A stretch of DNA of 40,767 nt from Methylococcales bacterium (GCA_018672285.1 JABHGC010000033.1:1-40767); one strand, 5' to 3'; numbered from the stretch's first letter, positions 11,627 through 19,735 are shown. Numbers and translations are program-made. The notes: generated by a model not told the origin, from the sequence alone.

Positions 11627-11632
11627 ACAAGC

Positions 11633-13288
11633 TTACTCTTCACTCAACTTGAATAACGACACTGCGCCTTGTAAAGACTGTGCAGCCTCATTCAATTCAG
11701 CAATCGCAGTATTCGAGTATCGCAGCGACTCTGCTGTTTGTTGTGCCGCTTCACTGAGCTGTTCAATTGAATCACTGATTTGCGCCGCATCTGCAGACTG
11801 CGATTGCATGCCCTCTCGAACATATTCAAACCGTGGAATCAAGGCTTGGACTTTTTCAATAATATCCGCGAGCTGTCCACTCACATCTCGCACATTGTCC
11901 ACCCCTCGCTGAACCTTTTCAGTAAAAGTCTCCATGCCCATCACACCCGATGACACAGAAGCTTGCATCTCTTTCACCATCTGCTCAATATCCCAGGTCG
12001 CCACCGCCGTTTGGTCAGCAAGACGTCTAATTTCGGTCGCAACAACGGAGAAACCCGCACCGTACTCACCGGCTTTCTCCGCTTCAATCGCCGCGTTTAA
12101 AGACAGTAAGTTAGTTTGGTCAGCAACTTTTGCAATGGTGGTCACAACCGTATTAATGTTACTGGCTTTTTCATTAATCACAGATAATTTAGAACCAATA
12201 GACTCCGTTGCTTCAACCATCTCACCCATCGTTGACTCCATTTGTAACAATGAAACCTGGCTCTCAGTAGCAGAATGCGATGTTGCCTCAGCCACTTCTG
12301 CAACTTCCGCCATGGTCGCTACGAGCACCTTTGAAGTAGAGGAAATTTCTTTCGCTGAACTGGTGATTTCATTGGTTGTTGCCGCTTGCTCCGTTACCGT
12401 TGCTTCTTGCTCTTTAGCAGTAGCCGCAATTTCAGTGGCAGATGAGGTAACTTGAATACCGGATTTTTGAATATCTGTAATTAAGTTGTTTAACCCAATC
12501 AACATTTTACGAATACTTGTCGCAACATGGTCAATTTGTTCATCGCCGGAGAACTCCATCATCTCCCCACTCAAGTCACCCTCTGATGCCGCACCAACAA
12601 CCCCCTTGATGAGTTCGGCTTTACCACGAAGATCTTCCAAAGAGTTACTCATCGTGTCCGAGCTTCCTTGCAGCACCATCTGATCAGTTTCTACCGTGCC
12701 AAAAACACGATTAATATGCTCAGCCAACGGTTGATACAACGTAATAAACTGGTCAATATCAAAACGCATATCCAGCTTACCCATGACCGCTTGGTCTAAG
12801 ACGTCAGTAAAGGCGTCTAGCCCTGCAATTTCTTCATCCAGCCGAGCTTGTAAAGATTGCGCCTCAGATAATGCGTTTTGTTCCCTCTGTGCAGCATCAT
12901 TCTGTAACGTGCTCAAGGCTTGCTGTAGCTCAGCTATTTCATTCGATAAAGATTGTTTCTGCGATGTGGCATCATTAAGCTGCTCAGATAACCCCTCAAC
13001 CATTTTGTTAGAGATTTTGCTTAATACTTTCCACTCCCCTTGAGCCCCTTCGATGTCCCAGCGGGCATCTAACTCGCCTTCAGTGACTTTTTCCAGCGCA
13101 CGAGTGAACTTTTGCAGTTGATTCGCACTTGCTTGTGCTTGTACTTGACCTTGCTGCCATAGATAAAAAACGGCTACCGCCAGGCCGACCACAAGAATCC
13201 ATGGCAAAATTGTGCCAGCAGTACTCTCACCTGCAGCCCACACTGGTGAACTCATTAAAAGGAATAACATTGATATTGCATATTTCAT
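11633..13288 (-). CDS. Methyl-accepting chemotaxis protein (WspA-like), minimal periplasmic region
   Basis: ORF 11633..13315; Met at 13288 (MKYAISMLF) more likely start; MCP hairpin tip KVADQTNLLSLNAAIEAEKAGEYGAGFSVVATEIRRLADQT. Confidence 0.92.
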   Translation of the reverse strand: MKYAISMLFLLMSSPVWAAGESTAGTILPWILVVGLAVAVFYLWQQGQVQAQASANQLQKFTRALEKVTEGELDARWDIEGAQGEWKVLSKISNKMVEGLSEQLNDATSQKQSLSNEIAELQQALSTLQNDAAQREQNALSEAQSLQARLDEEIAGLDAFTDVLDQAVMGKLDMRFDIDQFITLYQPLAEHINRVFGTVETDQMVLQGSSDTMSNSLEDLRGKAELIKGVVGAASEGDLSGEMMEFSGDEQIDHVATSIRKMLIGLNNLITDIQKSGIQVTSSATEIAATAKEQEATVTEQAATTNEITSSAKEISSTSKVLVATMAEVAEVAEATSHSATESQVSLLQMESTMGEMVEATESIGSKLSVINEKASNINTVVTTIAKVADQTNLLSLNAAIEAEKAGEYGAGFSVVATEIRRLADQTAVATWDIEQMVKEMQASVSSGVMGMETFTEKVQRGVDNVRDVSGQLADIIEKVQALIPRFEYVREGMQSQSADAAQISDSIEQLSEAAQQTAESLRYSNTAIAELNEAAQSLQGAVSLFKLSEE

Positions 13289-13423
13289 GTTTACAACCCA
13301 GCCCAAAGCTATCAAAAAGACACGTTTAGAAATAAGTCTAGTCGAAATTACAAAAATAGTTGTAAACTGTTAAAATTTGTAAGAATCCAAGAAGATGTTC
13401 AATCTATTTGAAGGGAAAATCGA

Positions 13424-13750
13424 ATGACATACGTAGTACTTGATAACTGTATTCAGTGCAAACACACAGACTGTGTTGAGGTTTGCCCTGTGGACTGTTT
13501 TCATGAAGGGCCTAACTTTCTAGTTATTGACCCAGAAGAGTGCATTGATTGCACCATCTGTGAACCTGAATGCCCAATCGACGCCATTGTTAGTGAAGAT
13601 GATATCCCTGCAGGGCAAGAGATATTCTTAGAGTTAAACGCCGAACTTTCTCTGAAATGGCCAGTCATTACTGAAATGAAACCACCACTGCCAGATGCTG
13701 AGGAATGGGATGGCAAAGCAAATAAACTAGAACACCTAATTCGAGAATAA
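13424..13750 (+). CDS. fdxA: Seven-iron type ferredoxin
   Basis: [21 protein letters not shown] and [16 protein letters not shown] cluster motifs; 108 aa. Confidence 0.95.
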   Translation: MTYVVLDNCIQCKHTDCVEVCPVDCFHEGPNFLVIDPEECIDCTICEPECPIDAIVSEDDIPAGQEIFLELNAELSLKWPVITEMKPPLPDAEEWDGKANKLEHLIRE

Positions 13751-13780
13751 AAAAAAGAGGCGACCGGTGAAGTCGCCTCT
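13749..13780 (-). terminator. Rho-independent terminator
   Basis: AGAGGCGAC-TTCACCG-GTCGCCTCT followed by T run on minus strand. Confidence 0.9.
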
Positions 13781-13902
13781 TATGCTATCCCTAAGGGTAT
13801 CCATTACCCCTTTCACATCCAATGTGAAGCTTGAAATCCTTGAACAATCCTTGTTCTGCTCCATGCCCAGCCATTATCCCTTCATGGCCTGACCTATTCA
13901 AT
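13750..13902 (-). ncRNA. CsrB/RsmZ-like CsrA-sequestering sRNA
   Basis: Minus strand has seven GGA motifs in about 150 nt, several in hairpin loops (GAACAA-GGA-TTGTTC, TTCACAT-TGG-ATGTGAA, GGGTA-ATGGA-TACCC, CCAT..GGGATA..ATGG); TTGCTT-N17-TATAAA promoter at 13937-13909; 9-bp GC-rich terminator plus T8 at 13780-13749; adjacent to fdxA, as rsmZ is in Pseudomonas. Confidence 0.85.
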
Positions 13903-13908
13903 AACTAT

Positions 13909-13937
13909 TTTATAATTCTCTAATATAAAATAAGCAA
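13909..13937 (-). promoter_or_regulatory. Putative sigma70 promoter of CsrB/RsmZ-like sRNA
   Basis: TTGCTT, 17-nt spacer, TATAAA on minus strand. Confidence 0.6.
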
Positions 13938-14017
13938 ATAGGAACACCACTGCTCCGAATTTAAGGGGAAACATACTGCAAACCAAGGGTTTTCCCCGGC
14001 TTTAAAATTTCATTCTA

Positions 14018-14058
14018 AAATGAGTAATAAATTAGAAATAGAAGATTATTACTCATTT
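14018..14058. repeat. 13-bp perfect inverted repeat downstream of dsbC-like gene (possible terminator)
   Basis: AAATGAGTAATAA at 14018-14030 and TTATTACTCATTT at 14046-14058. Confidence 0.6.
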
Positions 14059-14067
14059 AGCCGGCAT

Positions 14068-14817
14068 TTATTGCTGATTCAATGCCCGGGCAAGTGGCCC
14101 TGCTTTAACATACCCACCCAACAGCTCACCTGAGGAGGTAATAATGGCTGGCGTACCAGACAAACCCAAAGCCTCAACAACCTCCATATGCCCATCAATA
14201 GGGTGCTTACAACTCTTAACTGGTAATCGTTGTCCATTTTTTGAGGCAGTAATGGCTTTAATCCGATCATCCGCGCACCAAACACTTACCGCTTTCTGAT
14301 AAGAGCCTGAGCCAACACCTGCTCGCGGGAAGAACAAATAACGAACAGTAATACCGTTTTCAAGATACTGACTCATTTCATTATGAAGCTTACGACAATA
14401 GCCACAATCAATATCTGTAAACACCGTAACCACATGTTTTTCTTTTGGCGATTTAAAGATAATCATATCTTCTTCTGGGATGGAATTAATGGCTTGCTGC
14501 CTCAACGGGCGAAGACCTAACTCAGCAATTGCTTCAGACTCTTTCGTAAGATTTTTTCGCAATTTAGCATCAATTACAGAGCCATTAACAATCAAAAAAC
14601 GCTCATCTTCTGAGACATAAATCACAGAACCTGCATAATACATTTCAACAAAGCCAGGTAATGCAGAATAAACAATGCCCGAAGGCTTACCGACACTTTT
14701 AAATAATCCACCGACCATTGCTTTTAATGATGCTTGCTTCTCTGAAGACACATCTTTAGCAAACACACCTGTACTCAAAAACAGTACAACAACAGCTACC
14801 CCAATTTTTTTAAACAT
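14068..14817 (-). CDS. dsbC: DsbC-type thiol:disulfide interchange protein
   Basis: Signal peptide; VTVFTDIDCGYCRKLHNEM (CGYC active site); SGTPAIITSSGELLGGYV. Confidence 0.9.
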   Translation of the reverse strand: MFKKIGVAVVVLFLSTGVFAKDVSSEKQASLKAMVGGLFKSVGKPSGIVYSALPGFVEMYYAGSVIYVSEDERFLIVNGSVIDAKLRKNLTKESEAIAELGLRPLRQQAINSIPEEDMIIFKSPKEKHVVTVFTDIDCGYCRKLHNEMSQYLENGITVRYLFFPRAGVGSGSYQKAVSVWCADDRIKAITASKNGQRLPVKSCKHPIDGHMEVVEALGLSGTPAIITSSGELLGGYVKAGPLARALNQQ

Positions 14818-14826
14818 AATGGACTC

Positions 14827-15312
14827 TTAATCTCTAAAGTTAATGTATTGTAATGGAAAATCTAATTTCACCTCTTTCAGCATGCTAATTACCTGCTGTA
14901 GATCATCCCTCTTTTTTCCGGTACAGCGAACTTTGTCACCTTGAATGGCAGCCTGCACTTTCATTTTTTTCTCTTTAATCAGTTTAACGATTTTTTTGGC
15001 TTCAAGGGAATCAATGCCTTGGCGAATATTGACCTTTTGTTTTACTTCGCTCAGCGCAACAACCACCTTCTCAATATCCAAGGATTTGATGTCCACCTGA
15101 CGTTTGACCAATTTTTTTTGAAAAATATCCATCAATTGTTGAACTTGAAACTCACTTTCTGATTTAAGCTCAACAATGGCGTCATCCACTAAGTTGGCAG
15201 ATGTTTTAGTCCCTTTAAAATCAAACCGCGTTTTCACTTCTCGGTTAGTTTGATCAACCGCATTTCTCACTTCGGGTAAATCCACTTCTGATACGATATC
15301 AAAACTAGGCAT
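14827..15312 (-). CDS. yajQ: YajQ-family nucleotide-binding protein
   Basis: MPSFDIVSEVDLPEVRNAVDQTNREVKTRFDFKGT; start inferred at MPSFD within ORF 14827..15339. Confidence 0.95.
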   Translation of the reverse strand: MPSFDIVSEVDLPEVRNAVDQTNREVKTRFDFKGTKTSANLVDDAIVELKSESEFQVQQLMDIFQKKLVKRQVDIKSLDIEKVVVALSEVKQKVNIRQGIDSLEAKKIVKLIKEKKMKVQAAIQGDKVRCTGKKRDDLQQVISMLKEVKLDFPLQYINFRD

Positions 15313-15787
15313 CATGATTCCTTTTAGGCTCAGACTCAAAGTCCAACAACCATTGCTTTATATTAATTAACCGCCCTTGCGAATGACCATCAAACCCACC
15401 AACCCCTGCCTTTGCAACAACTCGGTGACATGGAAGGTACAATGGAAAAGGGTTCCTCTTGACCGCCTGCCCTATCGCCCTTGGTGCAGAGTCTAACTCT
15501 TTGGCTAAGTCACCATACGTTAATGTGTGACCATAAGGAATACTAGCCAATCGTGACCATACTTTCACTTGAAAGGCAGTGCCTTGAAGTGATAACGCAG
15601 GGATACTGGGTTGTTTTTGAGAGAAATATTGATCAAGAAATTGGCAAGCAGGACTCGCCCAGGCAGGCAGTGTTGATAAAGAGTTTTCAGGCACAGAAAA
15701 AGCCAAGCCCACAAAGCGCTTATCTTCAAATGATAAACTTAGCGCCCCAAAGGGTGCATTATATTGAAAAGCTTGGCGTTTAGTCAC
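15305..15787 (-). CDS. ogt: Methylated-DNA--protein-cysteine S-methyltransferase
   Basis: PLYLPCHRVVAKAGVGGFDG active site; VWSRLASIPYGHTLTYGDLA. Confidence 0.9.
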   Translation of the reverse strand: MTKRQAFQYNAPFGALSLSFEDKRFVGLAFSVPENSLSTLPAWASPACQFLDQYFSQKQPSIPALSLQGTAFQVKVWSRLASIPYGHTLTYGDLAKELDSAPRAIGQAVKRNPFPLYLPCHRVVAKAGVGGFDGHSQGRLINIKQWLLDFESEPKRNHDA

Positions 15788-15802
15788 AAATAAGCAGGCA
15801 GC

Positions 15803-16156
15803 TTATTTTTTACCTAATTTTTCTTTAATACGTGCAGCACGTCCAGTCAACTCACGTAAGTAGTAAAGTTTTGCACGACGCACATCACCATGGCGCTTCA
15901 CAATAACACTATCAATGAGCTTACTGTGAGTTTGAAAAACCCGCTCAACACCTTCACCGTGTGAAATTTTACGGACAGTAAAAGCAGAGTTAATACCACG
16001 GTTACGAATCGCAATAACAACACCTTCGAACGCCTGAATACGCTCTCGTGTCCCTTCTTTTACTTTTACATTAACGATAACCGTATCCCCTGGTGAAAAA
16101 TCAGGAATATCTGATTTCAATTGGGCATTTTCAATGTCTTGTATGATTGTGCTCAT
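15803..16156 (-). CDS. rplS: 50S ribosomal protein L19
   Basis: [35 protein letters not shown]; trmD/rimM/rpsP neighbourhood. Confidence 0.98.
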   Translation of the reverse strand: MSTIIQDIENAQLKSDIPDFSPGDTVIVNVKVKEGTRERIQAFEGVVIAIRNRGINSAFTVRKISHGEGVERVFQTHSKLIDSVIVKRHGDVRRAKLYYLRELTGRAARIKEKLGKK

Positions 16157-16182
16157 TATAAGAACCCCGTTCTTAGTTCGAT

Positions 16183-16896
16183 CTAGTTGTTTATTTCTGC
16201 TTGACTCAGTAAATATTGCTCAAACAATTCCGGTCTTCTGGCTTTTGTTCGGCTTTTCATTTGCTGAAATCGCCAACGCTTAATATTGTCATGATGACCT
16301 GAGAGTAAAACCTCTGGCACCGCCTTCTGATTGATATGTTCAGGTCTTGTATAATGAGGGCAATCTAACAAGCCATCCGAAAATGAATCTTGTTGAGCCG
16401 ACTCCTCATTACCTAGCACCCCTGGCAATAACCTTATTACAGCATCAATCATTACAAACGCTGCAAACTCGCCACCACTTAAGACATAATCGCCAATGGA
16501 AACCTCCTCATCGACGTAATCTTCAATGAGGCGTTCATCAACGCCTTCATAACGACCGGCTAATAAAATTAGCTGATCTTCTTGAGCCAGCTGTTCAATC
16601 ATCAACTGGTTCAAGCACCTCCCTTGCGGGGAGAAATATATTACTTTAGCGGTTTTACTACTCTCCGCTTTGACCGCATCAATGGCATCCGCTAACGGCT
16701 GATATCGCATGACCATCCCAGGACCACCGCCATAAGGCCGATCATCCACCCGGCCAAATCTATCTGCCGAGAAATCACGAGGATTCCAAGTATTTAACTG
16801 TACCTGATCACACTCAACTGCACGTCCAGTAACTCCCCATTCAGGAAAGTCATCAAACATGTTTGGGAATAAGGTAACAACATCAAATCGCAACAA
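16183..16896 (-). CDS. trmD: tRNA (guanine-N1)-methyltransferase
   Basis: [48 protein letters not shown]. Confidence 0.98.
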   Translation of the reverse strand: MLRFDVVTLFPNMFDDFPEWGVTGRAVECDQVQLNTWNPRDFSADRFGRVDDRPYGGGPGMVMRYQPLADAIDAVKAESSKTAKVIYFSPQGRCLNQLMIEQLAQEDQLILLAGRYEGVDERLIEDYVDEEVSIGDYVLSGGEFAAFVMIDAVIRLLPGVLGNEESAQQDSFSDGLLDCPHYTRPEHINQKAVPEVLLSGHHDNIKRWRFQQMKSRTKARRPELFEQYLLSQAEINN

Positions 16897-16902
16897 TTTT
16901 TC

Positions 16903-17436
16903 CTAAAAATCAGGATCCCAGTCGACGACAATATGTTTATTTGCTAGATCGACATTTTTTACAATGTCAGGCTGCAAAAAAGGGATCAACCGCTCCTTAT
17001 CACCTTTAACCACTAACACATCATTGGCACCAGTCTCTAACATTGCAGATACTTTGCCAATTGACACATCTCCAATCAGCACCTCTAAACCAATGAGATC
17101 AGACCAATAGTATTCATCTTTTTCCAGCGCAGGCAGTTGCTCTTTTTGCACCCATATCTCAGCATCAATAAGCTGCTGAGCGATGTCTCTGTCATCGCTA
17201 CCTTCAATGTTAGCAACGATCAAGCTCTTGCCTTGTTTTCTGCCTTTCACAGAGTTGAGCAAATAACACTCAGACTCACGAATAAGATACCAATGCTCAA
17301 ACGCGAGGATATTGTCCCTTGGATTAGTATAAGAAAAAACCTTAACCCAACCTTGAACACCAAAAACACCTGAAATATACCCCATTTTGAGCATATCATC
17401 AGGCCGCTTACATTGCTTCCCGACAGGTAACATCAA
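16903..17436 (-). CDS. rimM: Ribosome maturation factor RimM
   Basis: YISGVFGVQGWVKVFSYT, ETGANDVLVVKGD, RLIPFLQPDIV. Confidence 0.96.
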   Translation of the reverse strand: MMLPVGKQCKRPDDMLKMGYISGVFGVQGWVKVFSYTNPRDNILAFEHWYLIRESECYLLNSVKGRKQGKSLIVANIEGSDDRDIAQQLIDAEIWVQKEQLPALEKDEYYWSDLIGLEVLIGDVSIGKVSAMLETGANDVLVVKGDKERLIPFLQPDIVKNVDLANKHIVVDWDPDF

Positions 17437-17443
17437 CTAAGCT

Positions 17444-17698
17444 TTAAGCTTCAGCTGGTACGCTGTAATCTTTTAACAATTTAGCAACACGATCTGAAGG
17501 TTGAGCACCTTTTGAAACCCAATGCTCTACTCGTTCAGTATCAATTCTTACTTTTTCTTCGGCGCCTTGAGCTACAGGATTAAAAAATCCTAGTCGCTCG
17601 ATAAAACGTCCATCCCGCTTAAAACGAGAATCTGCCACTACTAGGTGGTAAAAGGGACGTTTTTTCGCTCCCCCTCTGGAAAGACGAATGGTTACCAT
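17444..17698 (-). CDS. rpsP: 30S ribosomal protein S16
   Basis: [41 protein letters not shown]. Confidence 0.98.
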   Translation of the reverse strand: MVTIRLSRGGAKKRPFYHLVVADSRFKRDGRFIERLGFFNPVAQGAEEKVRIDTERVEHWVSKGAQPSDRVAKLLKDYSVPAEA

Positions 17699-17804
17699 TA
17701 TATAAACCTCATTATACTAAATCGGCCAAGGCCGGATTACGTGAACGGGGTATTCTACAAGAATTCGTGTAAAAGTGAAGTGAATTCTCACCCCTATTCA
17801 TCAA

Positions 17805-17809
17805 CATAC
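17805..17809 (+). repeat. Target-site duplication, left copy (CATAC)
   Basis: CATAC directly precedes the left TGT terminus; identical CATAC at 19731-19735 after the right ACA terminus. Confidence 0.85.
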
Positions 17810-17960
17810 TGTTGGTTGACAATAAAGTTGTTAATAAATAGTCTCCTAATCCATTGATTTTATTATAGGGGCTATTCCCAGAAAATAAATAAAATTGTTA
17901 ACTTTTTGACCAACCGAGTCATAACACAACTAAACATGCGACAATAAAGTTGCTAATAAA
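17810..17960 (+). repeat. Left-type Tn7-like end with three spaced TnsB-site-like repeats
   Basis: GACAATAAAGTTGTTAATAAA 17818-17838; AATAAAATTGTTAA core 17888-17901; GACAATAAAGTTGCTAATAAA 17940-17960. Confidence 0.75.
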
Positions 17961-18310
17961 ATACTTTGATTTATCTTTACTACTTTGTCGTATAAAGGCT
18001 GATTGGAGCCAGTCGCAGGGTAACGCACCATCGGCCGGTTTTCCCTCATTGCCAATTGATTTATCTTGGCAACAGGCAAGTTTTATATGAAAGCAGACCT
18101 TCGCGAAGCACTTCATTTCACTATTTGAACTGTTGCTCCTGCAACTTAGCGCTCTTTCAGCGGATTTTTAGACCAATGAGATTTTTCTAACTGAAAGCAG
18201 TAGTTCAAATTAACTATAGATAACGTTCGATTAACATTTGTCAGGATTGGGCTGATTTAGCGCACTTTTAATACCGCTCATCCAGTATTCAGAATGCGTT
18301 AATGTATTTA

Positions 18311-18319
18311 TGATATAAT
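18311..18319 (+). promoter_or_regulatory. Extended -10 promoter element of cargo gene
   Basis: TGATATAAT (TGn-TATAAT) about 38 nt upstream of the cargo ATG. Confidence 0.5.
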
Positions 18320-18356
18320 TAACGAATTATAAACTAGATAATTTAGGCGGATAGAA

Positions 18357-19409
18357 ATGAAAACTCAGGCATTAGTTTTAGCCATTGCATGTTTACCTAT
18401 GATTGGTTGTTCTGACTCGGATACATCAACTTCAACCACATCTACTTCAACTTCAACCACAAGTACATCTACTTCAACTTCAACTTCAACTGAAGAAAAA
18501 ATAGACCCAAATGCTGATGCTAAGGTGAGAGATTGTTTCGCTCTTGCTAGTGGATTAAAAACAAACATAACAGAGTATTGGATTATCAATGGCAAGAAGC
18601 CTAAAAGTGCGGCAGAGGCCGAAGTTGACCTGGAAGGATACAACAAGGTTGGATGTGGCACATTCGAAGTAAACGATGGAAGCATTGTAATTACTTTTCA
18701 TTCAAAACCTTACAAGGGAGCGATTGCAACGTTAATACCGGATAAATCTCAAGGCCCAGTCATGTGGTCATGTAATGCCTCTCAGAGCATAAACTATGAG
18801 CAATGTCCTGTAGCAACCCCTAAAAAAGCTGAACCCAAAAAGCAATATGTAGGTTTGCTCTCAGCAATGGATTTAGAGGGCATCAAAACTGGGTTAACGA
18901 TTGATGAGGTCAAAGCCATCGACCCAAGTATAACGTTTAGTAGACGCGGTCGTGACCCTTACGTTGCAAGACTAAAAAACAGTGAAACAAATGCGTTCAC
19001 AAAGTCACCAACGATATATGCTAACAACGATAAAATCATATACAAATTAGAATGGTATTTGAAGATGAAGAGTCAATACAGCCACGATGAATTTAAAAAT
19101 ATGCTCGAAAAGAAATACGGAACCTACGATAAATACAAAAAATCTGGCTCTGAAATAACTTACTGCTGGGGATCATGCAGTAAATCTTTAGGTGGAACTT
19201 TATTCTTCTCAGAGCAAAAAAGTGAGATCCCACATTCATTGATAGTGAAGGTAAATATACAAGGATTACCCGGTGTGACATACAAGCTTTATGATCATCG
19301 AGTGATGGAAACGTATAACGACAAAATCGCTCAACAGGAATTGCAAAAACAAAAAGAGTTAGAGGCTCAAAAGCAAAATCAGAAGAAATCTCTAGAAAAC
19401 GCCCTCTAA
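18357..19409 (+). CDS. Lipoprotein with Ser-Thr repeat linker, type IV pilin-like globular domain and C-terminal domain of unknown family
   Basis: 350 aa; lipobox LPMIGC; (ST)n linker; residues ~55-153 VRDCFALASGLKTNITEYWIINGKKP...GSIVITFHSK...WSCNASQSINYEQCP resemble the major pilin head and C-terminal disulfide loop; SD-like AGGCGG upstream. Confidence 0.8.
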   Translation: MKTQALVLAIACLPMIGCSDSDTSTSTTSTSTSTTSTSTSTSTSTEEKIDPNADAKVRDCFALASGLKTNITEYWIINGKKPKSAAEAEVDLEGYNKVGCGTFEVNDGSIVITFHSKPYKGAIATLIPDKSQGPVMWSCNASQSINYEQCPVATPKKAEPKKQYVGLLSAMDLEGIKTGLTIDEVKAIDPSITFSRRGRDPYVARLKNSETNAFTKSPTIYANNDKIIYKLEWYLKMKSQYSHDEFKNMLEKKYGTYDKYKKSGSEITYCWGSCSKSLGGTLFFSEQKSEIPHSLIVKVNIQGLPGVTYKLYDHRVMETYNDKIAQQELQKQKELEAQKQNQKKSLENAL

Positions 19410-19430
19410 TCATACCCATTAATATCTGAT

Positions 19431-19458
19431 GAACGATAAGTTATGGTGCTTATCGTTC
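19431..19458 (+). terminator. Hairpin terminator of cargo gene
   Basis: GAACGATAAG-TTATGGTG-CTTATCGTTC perfect 10-bp stem followed by TTTACT. Confidence 0.7.
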
Positions 19459-19681
19459 TTTACTATGCAACTAAATGACTGCTTTATTGCCCGAAATTGG
19501 TGGTTAAAATGTATTAAATAAACAACGAAAATAATATTTTGTCACTGGGGCCACCAATGACCGCTATGTGTTAAAAGCTACCTTACAACTGTTCAAGGCG
19601 ATCGTCTCGTTTTGGTTTTTTGAAGCCGGTCAGAGCAAGTGATGAACTGACTGCTTTTCGCTAGTGTATTGAGAGATGGTA

Positions 19682-19730
19682 TTTGTAAACAACTCTATTG
19701 TTTTGTTAGCAACTTTATTGTTCACCGACA
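19682..19730 (-). repeat. Right-type Tn7-like end with two abutting TnsB-site-like repeats
   Basis: Minus strand: AACAATAAAGTTGCTAACAAA (19722-19702) followed directly by AACAATAGAGTTGTTTACAAA (19702-19682); terminus TGTCGGTG at 19730. Confidence 0.8.
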
Positions 19731-19735
19731 CATAC
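19731..19735 (+). repeat. Target-site duplication, right copy (CATAC)
   Basis: Matches 17805-17809; last base overlaps the ffh stop codon complement (CTA at 19735-19737). Confidence 0.85.

Larger units (their letters stand above)
17810..19730. mobile_element. Non-autonomous Tn7-like element (1,921 bp) carrying a lipoprotein-pilin gene
   Basis: Ends TGTTGGTTGACAATAAAGTTGTTAATAAA and, inverted, TGTCGGTGAACAATAAAGTTGCTAACAAA (24/29 identical); extra internal copies of the ACAATAAAGTTG motif at both ends; 5-bp direct repeat CATAC outside; no transposase ORF inside. Confidence 0.85.

Noticed and set aside
11934-12455. 173-aa plus-strand ORF antisense to the MCP
   Set aside because: Mirrors the Ala/Ser-rich MCP coiled coil; no independent coding evidence.
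17919-18116. 65-aa minus-strand ORF inside the Tn7-like element
   Set aside because: Overlaps the left-end repeats and inverted-repeat region, lacks clear start signals and a recognisable domain.
18365-18685. 106-aa minus-strand ORF opposite the lipoprotein
   Set aside because: Antisense of the Ser-Thr repeat gene; composition (VEVEVDV) is a by-product of the repeat.
17818-19722. Integron attC or XerC/D dif-like reading of the AATAAAGTTG(C/T)TAA repeats
   Set aside because: No GTTRRRY/RYYYAAC core pairs or integrase, and no XerCD spacing; TGT/ACA termini, multiple copies and a 5-bp TSD fit Tn7-like ends better.
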